Of a DNA stretch of 64,000 bases, positions 38,799 to 47,630 are shown in pieces. This stretch comes from Streptomyces bungoensis (GTDB lineage: Bacteria; Actinomycetota; Actinomycetes; Streptomycetales; Streptomycetaceae), in NCBI RefSeq assembly GCF_001514215.1, contig NZ_KQ948853.1:95167-159166 (forward strand). The letters run 5' to 3'. The position numbers and the translations under genes are program-made. The notes under the pieces are model-generated. The model worked only from the letters and a program-made list of their open reading frames with translations. It was not told the DNA's origin and ran no database searches. Positions within the stretch are counted from its first letter, which is position 1. Every line of letters starts with the position of its first letter.

Positions 38799-39139
38799 GC
38801 TAGTCTCCGCCCCGAGCGGGCCGCATCGGGCGCCGGTCCGAGCCGGGTCCTAGGTCCACAGGACCACGCGGGGCGGGCGCTTCGTGCATCATGTGAACCT
38901 GCCGACAAAACTTACGTTCAGTAAACGCACAGGGAAAACGCAGAAACTCCACTCAATTGTTCACGTTCCCCTGTGACTTGAGTCACAAGGGGCAGGAATT
39001 GTTGACCCTGTGTACCGAGTGGGCAGCGCGCTGTGATTCAGTGGCGGAGAGGCTGTAAGAGGACGACAAGAAGCACCGCTGTGAAGGGGCGCCGAAGACA
39101 ACCCTTGATTCGCTGAGATGTCTCGGGGGGAGGGCGAGC
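38799..39139. promoter_or_regulatory. 341-bp promoter region of cdgB
   Basis: No gene found. Unusually AT-rich from about 38895 to 39060 for this DNA. It contains a Crp-like palindrome and a TTGACC hexamer at 39002-39007 without a clear partner -10. Confidence 0.5.
38972..38987. promoter_or_regulatory. Perfect TGTGA-N6-TCACA palindrome upstream of cdgB
   Basis: TGTGACTTGAGTCACA is a perfect match to the Crp/FNR-family consensus and to GTG-N6-GNCAC, which I recall as the Streptomyces Crp site. It lies about 150 bp before the cdgB start. cdgB is also a known BldD target in S. coelicolor; the palindrome is one base shorter than the BldD box as I remember it, so I favour Crp. Confidence 0.5.
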
Positions 39140-40792
39140 ATGGAGACGGAGTCGGAGCCGTATGTCCGCCTTGCGTCCCTGCGGCAGCTGCACCAGGTCA
39201 TGGCCGACATGAACACGGCCCGCAGCCTGGCCGACACGCTGCAGACCGTCGCCGACGGCGCCGTGCAGGCCCTCGGGTACGAGATGGCGGCCGTCAACCT
39301 CGTCCGCCCCGACGGCGACCTCGTCGTCGCCGCCTTCGCCGGCAACTCCGCCGCCGAGTCGCTGATCACCGGCCGCGTCGGCTCCCGCGACTCCTGGGAC
39401 CGTCGGCTGGCCATGGGCGAGCAGTGGGGCGACCTGGTGTTCATACCGCACACCGAGGGCTGGGTGCTCGACGAGGACGACGTCCCCCAGTGGTACACCG
39501 ACGGCCCCGCCCCCCGCTTCGAGGACGAGTGGCACCCCTCCGACCGGCTCTTCGCCCCGATGTACACGCCCGGCGTGCAGGGCGGCTCCTCCGGGGAACT
39601 GCTCGGCGTCATATCCGTCGACCGCCCGCGCAACGGCCGCCGCCCCGGCGCCTGGGGCCGCGAGGCCCTGCAGATGTACGCCTTCCAGGCCGCCATCGCG
39701 ATCAGCAACGCGCGCCTGCGGGCCAACATGCAGCGCGCCCTGGTCCGCCTCGAGCGCGACCAGCAGGCCCTGCGCGCCAGCGAGGAGTCGTTCCGGCAGG
39801 CCTTCGAGTACGCCCCCTCCGGCATGGCCATCGCCGAGATGGGCGGCGACCAGCACGGGCGCATCCTGCGCACCAACGACGCCCTGTGCCGGCTGCTCGG
39901 CCGCCCCGCCTCCGCGATGCGCCGCTACTCCTTCTCCGACCTCGTCCACCCCGAGGACATCGGCACCCTGCTGCGCACCTCCGCCGAGGGCGGCCGCGCC
40001 GAACTCCGCCTCGGCCGCCGCGACGGCTCCTACGTCTGGGTGTCCCTGCGCAACAGCGTCGTCGCCGACGCCGCCGACGGCCCCCGCTTCCTGCTCACCC
40101 ACGTCGAGGACATCGAGGAGCGCAAGCGCCGCGAGCTCCAGCTCGCCCACCGCGCCTCCCACGACTCCCTCACCGGCCTGCCCAACTCCGCCGAGCTGCG
40201 CTCGCGCCTCGCGGCCCGGCTGTGCCGGCGCCCGGCCCACCCCGGCGCCCTGGAGTCCCTGGACGCGGCCTACGGCCACCCCGCCTTCGACGGCCCCGGC
40301 CACGGCTTCGACTTCGCGGCGGGCGCGGAGTCGTACGACGGCTTCGACCACCACGTGCACACGGTCGCCCCCGAGGACGGCCGCGACGACGGCACCAAGG
40401 GCCTCGCGGTGCTCTTCTGCGACCTCGACGGCTTCAAGTCGATCAACGACCGGTTCGGCCACAACGCGGGCGACGCGGTCCTGATCGAGGTCGCCCGGCG
40501 GCTGTCGCGCGGGGTCCGCGACGGCGACACCGTGGCCCGCCTCGGCGGCGACGAGTTCGTGATCCTGGCCGACGGCCTGGGGAAGGCCGACGCCCAGGAC
40601 CTCGCCGTACGCCTGCGCAACGAGATCATCCAGCCCATCCGCGCCGAGGGGCGGGCCGTCCGGGTGGGCGCCAGTTTCGGCATCGGCTGGGCACACTGCG
40701 GCATGACGGCGGACGAAGTGTTGAAGTCAGCCGACGAGCGGATGTACGTAGAGAAACGATCTCGTCCCAAACAACACCGTCGTGCGGGATGA
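39140..40792 (+). CDS. cdgB: Diguanylate cyclase with GAF, PAS and GGDEF domains (CdgB)
   Basis: Makes c-di-GMP from two GTP. 550 residues: GAF (about 20-205), PAS/PAC (about 210-335), GGDEF (about 345-545). The active site ARLGGDEF is intact (GGDEF at 469-473), and the product-inhibition I-site RDGD lies five residues upstream, so it should be active and feedback-controlled. No EAL domain. The domain order and neighbourhood match S. coelicolor CdgB (SCO4281), which affects aerial development through BldD. ATG 39140 has GGAGGGCG upstream. Confidence 0.9.
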   Translation: METESEPYVRLASLRQLHQVMADMNTARSLADTLQTVADGAVQALGYEMAAVNLVRPDGDLVVAAFAGNSAAESLITGRVGSRDSWDRRLAMGEQWGDLVFIPHTEGWVLDEDDVPQWYTDGPAPRFEDEWHPSDRLFAPMYTPGVQGGSSGELLGVISVDRPRNGRRPGAWGREALQMYAFQAAIAISNARLRANMQRALVRLERDQQALRASEESFRQAFEYAPSGMAIAEMGGDQHGRILRTNDALCRLLGRPASAMRRYSFSDLVHPEDIGTLLRTSAEGGRAELRLGRRDGSYVWVSLRNSVVADAADGPRFLLTHVEDIEERKRRELQLAHRASHDSLTGLPNSAELRSRLAARLCRRPAHPGALESLDAAYGHPAFDGPGHGFDFAAGAESYDGFDHHVHTVAPEDGRDDGTKGLAVLFCDLDGFKSINDRFGHNAGDAVLIEVARRLSRGVRDGDTVARLGGDEFVILADGLGKADAQDLAVRLRNEIIQPIRAEGRAVRVGASFGIGWAHCGMTADEVLKSADERMYVEKRSRPKQHRRAG

Positions 40793-40909
40793 GCGCAGGT
40801 CAGTGCGCTGGTGCGATCCGAGTCACCTGTTTGGCCCGGCGGGAGCGGGTAGGCTCGCCATTCCACACCAGTGACCGATCCGCCCGCACCTGCTGAGGAG
40901 TACCCAGGG

Positions 40910-41806
40910 ATGACGCCCGGCGACAACGGCGCGAGCACGCCCGAGGACGACGACCCGTTCGGCTACCTGTACGCCGACGGCCAGGCCAGAGGGGCCCAGC
41001 CGCCGTCCGGTGGCTACGGCTATCCGAACGCGGTCAGCAGAGTGCGCACGGTCGGCGAGCGCCAGTACGGCCAGCAGCAGCCCCCCGCCCCGCCCCAGCA
41101 GGGCGCCTACGGCCAGCCGAACGCCTACTACCAGGCCCCCGAGACCCTCCCCGGCGGCACCCCCGCCGGCAGCCGCCCCGGGCCGCCCGCCCCCGCCCGC
41201 CGCGGCCCCAACACCAAGGGCCTGCTGATCGGCGCGGTCGCGGTGGTGGCCGCGGTGGTCATCGGCATCGGCGTGGCGATGCTCAACGGCAACTCGGACA
41301 ACGGCAAGAACTCCGACCAGGCGGGCACCGCCCCGACCCAGTCCCAGAGCAGCAAGCCGAGCCCGTCGAGCAGCAACTCCGCGGCGGCGGGGGAGCTGCC
41401 GAAGACGGACGCCAAGGACCTCCAACTGGCCGGCGGCGCCACCGTCGCCTCGGACGTCAAGGGGGCGAAGGCGGACGGCGGACAGTATGTGAGTGGTTTC
41501 AACAGCGTCGGCGCCTCCGTGACCTGGACCGTCAAGAACATCCCGGCGGCCGGCTCGCACCGCCTGTATGTGCGCTATGACATCCCCGGCGTGGACGCCA
41601 ACGCGACGCTGACGGTCAACGGCAAGCCCAACCAGCAGCCGCTGGGCATGAAGAACTTCATCGGCTCGCCCAAGGGCGACCTGGAGAAGGGCTGGCAGTC
41701 CACCTGGGCCCCCGTGACGTTGGTCAAGGGCACGAACACGTTCACGCTCTCCTGCGGTCAGGGGAACCAGTGCGATGCCCTAATCGACCAGCTCTGGGTG
41801 CAGTAG
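40910..41806 (+). CDS. Membrane-anchored CBM35-like carbohydrate-binding protein
   Basis: 298 residues. A cytoplasmic Pro/Gln/Gly/Tyr-rich N-terminal arm (to about 100) is followed by one TM helix (GLLIGAVAVVAAVVIGIGVAM), a Ser/Pro linker, and a C-terminal beta-sandwich from about 170 (LQLAGGATVASDVKGAKADG ... WAPVTLVKGTNTFTLSC ... DALIDQLWVQ), which resembles CBM35/CBM6 modules. A disulfide (CGQGNQC) closes the end. It probably binds cell-wall or extracellular sugars. ATG 40910 is 9 bp after GAGGAG; a GTG at 40871 lacks a ribosome site. Confidence 0.8.
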   Translation: MTPGDNGASTPEDDDPFGYLYADGQARGAQPPSGGYGYPNAVSRVRTVGERQYGQQQPPAPPQQGAYGQPNAYYQAPETLPGGTPAGSRPGPPAPARRGPNTKGLLIGAVAVVAAVVIGIGVAMLNGNSDNGKNSDQAGTAPTQSQSSKPSPSSSNSAAAGELPKTDAKDLQLAGGATVASDVKGAKADGGQYVSGFNSVGASVTWTVKNIPAAGSHRLYVRYDIPGVDANATLTVNGKPNQQPLGMKNFIGSPKGDLEKGWQSTWAPVTLVKGTNTFTLSCGQGNQCDALIDQLWVQ

Positions 41807-41821
41807 AGACCAGACGGCCGA

Positions 41822-41851
41822 ACGGTCCGCCGATCGGCGCCGGCGGACCGT
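41822..41851. terminator. Terminator between convergent genes
   Basis: ACGGTCCGCCG (41822-41832) pairs perfectly with CGGCGGACCGT (41841-41851), loop of 8, between the CBM35-like gene and the convergent small secreted protein gene. Confidence 0.8.
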
Positions 41852-41866
41852 CATGAGGCCGCGGTA

Positions 41867-42223
41867 CTACTGCGCGTAGACCTCGATCCCCGTAACGGTG
41901 GAGCCGGGGTTGTCCGAGTAGGAGTGCGGCTTCAGAGTGAGCAGCCGCGTGCCGACGGCGCAGCCGGTGCCGGGCGTGATGTGCCAGAGCACGACGCGGT
42001 AGGACGTCTGGTTCGAGACGGACCGCGCCGTCGTGAACGGGTAGCAGCCGGGCGTCACGGAGAGGACGGTCCTGGTTCCCGTCCTGTTCTTGCCGGACCA
42101 ACCGCAGACCTTCCCTTGCGGGCAGGTGTTGGCGTCGGCCGCCGAAGCCGGTGTGGCGAAGGCGCCGCCCAGCAGCACGCCGGCCACAGCCGCCGTGGTC
42201 AGGCTCTTCCTGAGCACGCTCAT
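41867..42223 (-). CDS. Small secreted protein, peptidase-inhibitor I36 / beta-gamma-crystallin-like
   Basis: 118 residues with a signal peptide (cleaved after TPASAA, residue about 29). The mature 90-residue domain has four cysteines (CPQGKVCGWSG, GCYPF, GTGCAVG), matching two disulfides, and the CPxGxVCxW pattern of Streptomyces I36/SMPI-like proteins. It may inhibit a metalloprotease; the inhibitor assignment is by pattern only. Lies alone on the minus strand with its own promoter. Confidence 0.75.
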   Translation of the reverse strand: MSVLRKSLTTAAVAGVLLGGAFATPASAADANTCPQGKVCGWSGKNRTGTRTVLSVTPGCYPFTTARSVSNQTSYRVVLWHITPGTGCAVGTRLLTLKPHSYSDNPGSTVTGIEVYAQ

Positions 42224-42319
42224 ATGAAATCCCCTCGTGTGGACGGATCCCTGGTCAGGTGGATCCGTGGTCAGCGGTGATCGTATCGAACAGATGAGCG
42301 TCTCCGCTGAAAGGGGGCG

Positions 42320-43249
42320 TCAGGCCACGCCGACCACCCCGGCCACCGCCACTCGGCCCAGCAGCTCCTCGTACGTCGCCCGGTCGAACTCGCCCGCCGC
42401 CGGGGCCCGTACCGTCGCCGCCGACAGGGCGACCGCGTGGGTCAGGCGGTCGGGCCACGGGCGGTGTTCGACCAGGCCCGCCAGCAGGGCCGCCACCGCC
42501 GAGTCGCCGGCGCCGGTCGGGTTGCCGTGGAGGAGGGCGGGCGGGGTGGCGCGCCAGTGGCCCTCCGGGGTCACCGCGAGCAGGCCCTGGGCGCCCAGTG
42601 AGGCGACGACCGCGTGGGCGCCGCGGCGGCGGGCGTCGCGGGTGGCGCGCAGGGGCTCGTGCGAGCCGGTGAGTTCGGCCAGTTCCCCGGCGTTCGGCTT
42701 GATGATGTCGGGGCGCGCGGCCACCCCGCGGCGCAGCGGTTCGCCGCTGGTGTCCAGCAGGACCGGGACGCCGTGCGCGCGGGCGGTGCGGACCAGGCCC
42801 GCGTAGGCGCCGACGGGCACGCCGGGCGGCAGACTGCCGCAGAGCGCCACCGCCGAGGCGGCGGGGAGCAACTGCTCGTAGCGGTCCAGGAAGGCGTTCC
42901 ACTCGGGCGGCGCGATCTGCGGGCCCGGCTCGTTCAGCTGGGTGGTGTCGCCCGACAGGTCGTCGACGACGGCGATCGTGCGGCGCGTCGCCCCGGCCAC
43001 CGGGACCAGCGCGTCCGTCACACCGGGGGTACCCGCCAGCCGGTCGCGGACCGCCCGGCCGGTGCCGCCGCCCGCGAAGCCCGTGACCGTCACCTCGTGC
43101 CCCAGGGCGGCCAGCACCCGGGCCACGTTCACGCCCTTGCCGCCCGGCCGCTCGGTGACGTCCGAGACGCGGTGGGAGGCGTGCGGCCGAAGCGACCGTA
43201 CGCGGTAGGTGATGTCGAGAGCGGTGTTCAGTGTGACCGTGAGGATCAC
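42320..43249 (-). CDS. PfkB-family hexose kinase (1-phosphofructokinase/tagatose-6-phosphate kinase type)
   Basis: 309 residues. The N-terminal VILTVTLNTALDITYRV is typical of the FruK/LacC branch. PfkB signature 1 is RPGGKGVNVARVLAALG; signature 2 with the catalytic Asp is NPTGAGDSAVAALL (near residue 255). GTG 43249 follows GGGAGG. It phosphorylates a sugar phosphate with ATP; position beside nagA-nagK suggests amino-sugar or hexose catabolism, but a 1-PFK role is not supported by any fru transport gene here. Confidence 0.88.
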   Translation of the reverse strand: MILTVTLNTALDITYRVRSLRPHASHRVSDVTERPGGKGVNVARVLAALGHEVTVTGFAGGGTGRAVRDRLAGTPGVTDALVPVAGATRRTIAVVDDLSGDTTQLNEPGPQIAPPEWNAFLDRYEQLLPAASAVALCGSLPPGVPVGAYAGLVRTARAHGVPVLLDTSGEPLRRGVAARPDIIKPNAGELAELTGSHEPLRATRDARRRGAHAVVASLGAQGLLAVTPEGHWRATPPALLHGNPTGAGDSAVAALLAGLVEHRPWPDRLTHAVALSAATVRAPAAGEFDRATYEELLGRVAVAGVVGVA

Positions 43250-43312
43250 CCGGGCCGACCTCCCTCGATGTCCGTGCGCCATCGGTTTCCGGGGCTTCGA
43301 TCATGCCAAAGA

Positions 43313-43349
43313 GACGGCGGCCGGCCCAGTGCGAGGACCGGCCGCCGTC
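43313..43349 (-). terminator. Terminator of the nagK-nagA operon
   Basis: GACGGCGGCCGG (43313-43324) pairs with CCGGCCGCCGTC (43338-43349). It lies between the nagA stop and the next leftward gene (pfkB type). Confidence 0.75.
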
Positions 43350-43368
43350 CCGCGAAGAGGGGAACGGA

Positions 43369-44508
43369 TCAGGGCAGTTGGGGCGCGACCACCCATTCCC
43401 CGCGCCGCATGACGCCCTTGAGGTCGAAGTCCGCGTCCAGCAGCACCAGGTCGGCGTCCTTGCCGGGTTCCAGGGAGCCGATGCGGTCGGAGAGGCCGAG
43501 GAGGCGGGCCGGGTTGGCCGACAGGGCCGCCACCGCGTCCGTCACGGACAGCCCGTCGACGGTCACCGCCCGCTTGAACGCGCGGTCCAGGGTGAGGGTG
43601 GAGCCCGCGATCGAGCCTCCGTGCACCAGCCGGGCCACGCCCTCGCTGACCTCCACCTCCAGCGGGCCGAGCATGTAGCGGCCGTCGCCGATGCCGGCCG
43701 CGTCCATCGCGTCGGTGATGAACGCGACCCGGGCGGCGCCCGCGTGGTGGAACGCCAGCTGCAGGGCCGCCGGGTGGAGATGGGTGCCGTCGTTGATCAG
43801 CTCGACGGTGACCCGCTCGTCCTCCAGCAGGGCCGCGATCGGGCCGGGGGAGCGGTGGTTCAGGGCGGGCATGGCGTTGAAGAGGTGCGTGGCGACCGTG
43901 GCGCCCGCGTCGACGGCGGCCAGCGTCTGCTCGTACGTCGCGTCCGTGTGCCCGACCGCCGCGATCACGCCGTGCTCCGCGAGCAGCCGCACGGAGTCGA
44001 TGCCGTCCGGCAGCTCGGTGGCCAGGGTCATCATCCGCGCGTGGCCGCGCGCCGCGTCGATCAGCTTGCGCACCTCCGCCGGGTCCGGGTCGCGCAGCAG
44101 CTCCTCGGAGTGCGCGCCCTTGCGGCACGGCGAGATGAACGGCCCCTCGAAGTGGATGCCGGCGATCTCCCCCTGCTCGGCCAGCTCGCCCAGCAGCCCG
44201 GCCTGCCGCACCAGCAGGTCCATCTCGTCGGTGACGGTGGAGGCGACCAGGGTGGTCGTGCCGTGCCGGCGGTGCGTGCGGACGGCCGTCAGCACCTCGT
44301 CCGCCGTGCCGGAGAAGGAGGCTCCGCCGCCGCCGTGGTTGTGGAGGTCGACGAAGCCGGGGACCAGCCAGTGGCCCGTCACGTCCACGGCCGGGGCGTC
44401 CCCGGAAGCGGCCGCGATCTTCGTACCCTCGACGGCCACGCGCCCGTCGTCCACCACACCGGTGGGCAGCACCACCCGGGCACCTGCGAGAACCAAGCTG
44501 GGAGCCAT
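43369..44508 (-). CDS. nagA: N-acetylglucosamine-6-phosphate deacetylase
   Basis: Converts GlcNAc-6-P to GlcN-6-P and acetate. 379 residues of the amidohydrolase fold. Metal and substrate motifs: LVPGFVDLHNHGGGGASF, HFEGPFISP, AVGHTDATY, ATHLFNAMP and the catalytic Asp in FITDAMDAAG. The ATG overlaps the nagK stop by one base (TGATG), so nagK and nagA are co-translated. The operon is probably controlled by DasR through the sites upstream of nagK. Confidence 0.95.
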   Translation of the reverse strand: MAPSLVLAGARVVLPTGVVDDGRVAVEGTKIAAASGDAPAVDVTGHWLVPGFVDLHNHGGGGASFSGTADEVLTAVRTHRRHGTTTLVASTVTDEMDLLVRQAGLLGELAEQGEIAGIHFEGPFISPCRKGAHSEELLRDPDPAEVRKLIDAARGHARMMTLATELPDGIDSVRLLAEHGVIAAVGHTDATYEQTLAAVDAGATVATHLFNAMPALNHRSPGPIAALLEDERVTVELINDGTHLHPAALQLAFHHAGAARVAFITDAMDAAGIGDGRYMLGPLEVEVSEGVARLVHGGSIAGSTLTLDRAFKRAVTVDGLSVTDAVAALSANPARLLGLSDRIGSLEPGKDADLVLLDADFDLKGVMRRGEWVVAPQLP

Positions 44509-45461
44509 CAGGCGGTTACCTCCGGAGTCGTAGGGGTGGGGCCGGTCGTCAACAGGTCCCGCGCGAGCAGCCCCGCGCCCAGGCAGCCGGCGCTGTCGCC
44601 GAGGGCGGCGGGGACGATGGACGGCAGTTTCTGGAAGGTCACCCGCCGCCGGACGGCGTCGCGCAGCGGCCCGAACAGCACGTCCCCCGCCTCGGCCAGA
44701 CCGCCCCCGATGATCAGCGTGCGCGGGTCCAGCAGGGTGAGCGCGGTGACCAGTCCGTCGGCGAGCGCGTCCACCGCCCCCTGCCACACCCGGACGGCGT
44801 TCGGATCCCCGGACGCGACCGCCTTCGCGCAGTCGGCCGCGTCCGCCTCCGGGTCGCCGCAGGCCGCCGCCCACGCCTCGCTGACGGCGGACGCGGAGGC
44901 GTACCGCTCCAGGCAGCCGCGCTGCCCGCAGGGGCACGGGGTGCCCTGGGGCCGTACGACGATGTGGCCGATCTCGCCCGCGAAGCCGTGCGCGCCCGCC
45001 TCCACCCGGCCGTCCACGCCGATCGCGCCGGCGATGCCGGTGCCCAGCGGGACGAACAGGAACCGGTCCGCGCCCCGGCCGGCCCCGATGCGGCCCTCGG
45101 CGAGCCCGCCGGTGCGCACGTCGTGGCCGAGCGCGACCGGCACGCCGAGCCGCTCGGCGAGCAGGGCGCGCAGGGGGACGTCCCGCCAGCCGAGGTTGGC
45201 GGCGTAGACGGCGACGCCGTGCCGCTCGTCGACGATGCCGGGGACCGCGAGGCCCGCCGCCGCGGCCGGCTCGCCGTAGCGCTCCAGGCCGTACGCGCGC
45301 AGTTCGGCGGCGAAGTCGAGGATGTCCGCGACCACCGCGTCGGATCCGCGCTCGCGGCCGGTGGCGCGGCGCGCCCGGTGCAGCAGCCCTCCGCCGTCGC
45401 CGACGAGGGCGGCCTTCATCCCGGTACCGCCGACGTCCAGGGCGATGACATGTCTGACCAC
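44508..45461 (-). CDS. nagK: ROK-family N-acetylglucosamine kinase
   Basis: 317 residues. It has phosphate-1 motif LDVGGTGMKAAL, ROK zinc-binding motif CPCGQRGCLERYAS (residues about 172-185) and HIVVRPQGTPC. It phosphorylates GlcNAc at C6; pairing with nagA in one operon supports GlcNAc over glucose. GTG 45461 is used, and a longer N-terminal extension is not credible. Its promoter region, shared with the divergent sugar-binding lipoprotein, contains two DasR-type boxes. Confidence 0.9.
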   Translation of the reverse strand: MVRHVIALDVGGTGMKAALVGDGGGLLHRARRATGRERGSDAVVADILDFAAELRAYGLERYGEPAAAAGLAVPGIVDERHGVAVYAANLGWRDVPLRALLAERLGVPVALGHDVRTGGLAEGRIGAGRGADRFLFVPLGTGIAGAIGVDGRVEAGAHGFAGEIGHIVVRPQGTPCPCGQRGCLERYASASAVSEAWAAACGDPEADAADCAKAVASGDPNAVRVWQGAVDALADGLVTALTLLDPRTLIIGGGLAEAGDVLFGPLRDAVRRRVTFQKLPSIVPAALGDSAGCLGAGLLARDLLTTGPTPTTPEVTA

Positions 45462-45491
45462 GCTGCCTAGTGTGACCCGCGGACCCGGGAG

Positions 45492-45503
45492 AGGTCTAGT
45501 CCA
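45492..45503. promoter_or_regulatory. DasR-responsive element (dre)-like box 1
   Basis: AGGTCTAGTCCA differs at two positions from the dre core TGGTCTAGACCA. It lies 31 bp upstream of the nagK start. Confidence 0.55.
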
Positions 45504-45509
45504 CTCACG

Positions 45510-45521
45510 TGGTGTAGACCT
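45510..45521. promoter_or_regulatory. DasR-responsive element (dre)-like box 2
   Basis: TGGTGTAGACCT differs at two positions from TGGTCTAGACCA, and TGGTGTAGACC is a sequence I recall from known Streptomyces dre sites. It is 50 bp from both divergent genes, so DasR (released by GlcN-6-P) could repress nagKA and the lipoprotein together. Confidence 0.65.
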
Positions 45522-45570
45522 TATGTGTCCATATATTGAACGGTCAGACAGCAGGGTTGGGGCTTTGACA

Positions 45571-46854
45571 GTGGGTCGGCGCAGTCGTCGTGGGGCAGGA
45601 ACGATCGCGGCGGTGTCCGCGCTGGGCATGACGGCGGTCCTCGGCGGCTGCGGCAGCACGGGATCGTCCGACGTCACCCTCGAACTGGTGGCGGCGGACT
45701 ACGGCGACTCGGCGGCCAGCAGCTCGAAGAAGTACTGGGACGACCTGGCCGAGGGCTACGAGTCCCGCCACCCGGGCGTCAAGGTCCACGTCGACGTCTA
45801 CTCCTGGAACGACGTCGACCGCAAGGTCAAGGAGATGGTCGCCGCCGGGCACGCCCCCGACCTGGCCCAGATCGGCGCCTACGCCGACTACGCCGCCGCG
45901 GGCAAGCTCTACCCGGCCTCCGACCTGCTCTCCATCCGCACCCAGGCCGACTTCCTCTCCTCGCTCGCCGACGCCGGCCAGTGGCAGCACGTGCAGTACG
46001 GCATCCCGTTCGCCGCCTCCACCCGGGTCCTCTTCTACAACAAGACCCTCTTCGGCGAGGCCGGCATCACCCCGCCCACCAACTGGAGCGAGCTGGCGGC
46101 CGACGCCGGGGCGCTCAAGGCCAAGGGCGTGAAGTACCCCTACGCCCTCCCGCTCGGCCCCGAGGAGGCCCAGGCCGAGACCCTGCAGTGGCTGCTGAGC
46201 GGCGGCAACGGCTACACCGACGACGTGGGCACCTACACCATCGACTCCCCGCAGAACGTGAAGACGTTCACCTGGCTCAAGGACGAGCTGGTCGGCAAGG
46301 GCCTGACCGGCCCCGTCGCCCCCGGGCGGCTCAACCGCGCGGACGCCTTCGCCGCGTTCGCCGACGGCCAGGTCGGCATGCTGAACGGGCATCCCACGCT
46401 GATGCAGCAGGCCGCCCGCAAGGGCGTGAAGTTCGGCATGGTCCCGCTGCCGGGCCGCACCGGCAGGGCCCGGGCCTCGATGGGCGTCACCGACTGGATG
46501 ATGGGCTTCCGGCAGAACGGGCACGCCGAGCAGATAGGCGACTTCCTCGACTACGCCTACCAGGAGAAGAACGTCCTCGCCTTCTCCCGCGAGTACGGCC
46601 TGCTGCCGGTCACCGACTCCGCGTCCAACACCATGGCCGAGTCCGGCGCGGCCCGCGACAAGGAACTGCGCCCCTTCCTCGACCAGCTGCCCACCTCGCA
46701 GCAGTACCCCGTAGGCAAGACCTCCTGGGCGGCCGTCAGCGCGGCCGTGAAGAAGGACATCGGCCAGGCCGTCGCCCCCACCGGCAGCCCCGCCGGCGTG
46801 CTGACCCGCCTGCAGTCGGCGGCGTCGGCGGCCGACAGCGCGAACAGCGGCTGA
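45571..46854 (+). CDS. Orphan extracellular sugar-binding lipoprotein (ABC transporter, CUT1 type)
   Basis: 427 residues. The signal peptide ends in the lipobox VLGGCGS. A family-1 solute-binding fold follows (YWDDLAEGYESRHPGVKVHVD, GYADYAAAGKLYP-like hinge region, VLFYNKTLFGEAGI, GQVGMLNGHPTLMQQA). No permease genes are adjacent, so it must work with permeases elsewhere and probably with MsiK as ATPase. Divergent from nagK and sharing the DasR-type sites, it is likely an amino-sugar or chito-oligosaccharide binder (inference). GTG 45571 chosen; TTG 45565 is possible. Confidence 0.88.
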   Translation: MGRRSRRGAGTIAAVSALGMTAVLGGCGSTGSSDVTLELVAADYGDSAASSSKKYWDDLAEGYESRHPGVKVHVDVYSWNDVDRKVKEMVAAGHAPDLAQIGAYADYAAAGKLYPASDLLSIRTQADFLSSLADAGQWQHVQYGIPFAASTRVLFYNKTLFGEAGITPPTNWSELAADAGALKAKGVKYPYALPLGPEEAQAETLQWLLSGGNGYTDDVGTYTIDSPQNVKTFTWLKDELVGKGLTGPVAPGRLNRADAFAAFADGQVGMLNGHPTLMQQAARKGVKFGMVPLPGRTGRARASMGVTDWMMGFRQNGHAEQIGDFLDYAYQEKNVLAFSREYGLLPVTDSASNTMAESGAARDKELRPFLDQLPTSQQYPVGKTSWAAVSAAVKKDIGQAVAPTGSPAGVLTRLQSAASAADSANSG

Positions 46855-46889
46855 ACCGGTTGTCGGTGCCCGGCGCTACGGTGGCGCCC

Positions 46890-47117
46890 ATGGAGCAACT
46901 GGGCGCCCGCGAACAGGCCATCCTCGCCCTGGAGCGCCGCGGCTTCCCCGGCCCCGGCGCGAAGGAACGCGCGATACGCGAGGAACTGGGCCTGGCCCCG
47001 GTCCGCTACTACCAGCTCCTCAACGCCCTCCTGGACGACGAGCGCGCCCTCGCCCTGGACCCGGTGACGGTGAACCGCCTGCGCCGCATACGGGAGGCCC
47101 GGCGCGAGGAGCGCTGA
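46890..47117 (+). CDS. DUF3263 small DNA-binding-like protein
   Basis: 75 residues. The motif REQAILALERRGFPGPGAKE followed by IREELGLAPVRYYQLLNALLDD is the DUF3263 family, about 65-80 residues, with a predicted helix-turn-helix, widely found in actinobacteria. Function unknown; probably transcriptional. It lies 35 bp after the sugar-binding lipoprotein gene. Confidence 0.85.
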   Translation: MEQLGAREQAILALERRGFPGPGAKERAIREELGLAPVRYYQLLNALLDDERALALDPVTVNRLRRIREARREER

Positions 47118-47630
47118 GTCCGGTTGCCGGGCGGCATGCCGCCGGGGCGCGTGGCCGGGGGCGGGTGCCGGGTTCGGCGGCCCTTGTCGCACAGGTGCAG
47201 GTGCGTCGCCGGTCGGTGCGGCTCGCAGGGCGGGCCGTTGGGCGTCCGGCTCGGGTCAGAGCCGTACAGGTGCTCACGGGCCGCGTGGCCCCGCGGCGGA
47301 TCGAGGGACCGGCCGTCGGTACCCGTGCCGGGCAGGCACGTCGACGGCGGGTGGTGGTTTCGGGGGAAGGTCGCCGGGGTGGGCCGCCGGACAGTGCCGG
47401 GCAGCCGGTGGCTCCCGGGGCGTGGCCCCGGGCGGGCAGCCCGCCGCGTCGGTCGGCGAGCGCCACGGTGAGGCCGCCCGGCTCCCGGGCGAGGCCGAGC
47501 GGGGGCAGCCGCCCGCCCTGCGGCCCCGGACAGCCGTCCGTCCGCTCCGTCCGGCGGCGGGGTGGCCGGTTCGGCCGCGGGTCGTCGTCCGGCAGGCGTG
47601 GCACCCGGCTGCGGCGGATACTGTCGCCGT
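47118..47630. other. 513-bp gap without a recognisable gene
   Basis: Very GC-rich, with open frames on both strands that are almost entirely Arg/Pro/Gly/Ala and have no conserved-looking sequence or ribosome site. It contains short GC palindromes such as CCCGGGGCGTGGCCCCGGG near 47416-47434. It must hold the otsB promoter. I see no RNA gene. Confidence 0.45.

Noticed and set aside
38972..38987. Reading the cdgB palindrome as a classical BldD box
   Set aside because: The central spacing is one base shorter than the BldD consensus as I recall it, while it fits the Crp consensus exactly; kept only as an alternative.
47118..47630. Small genes in the gap before otsB
   Set aside because: Open frames on both strands are Arg/Pro/Gly-rich, mutually overlapping and lack ribosome-binding sites.
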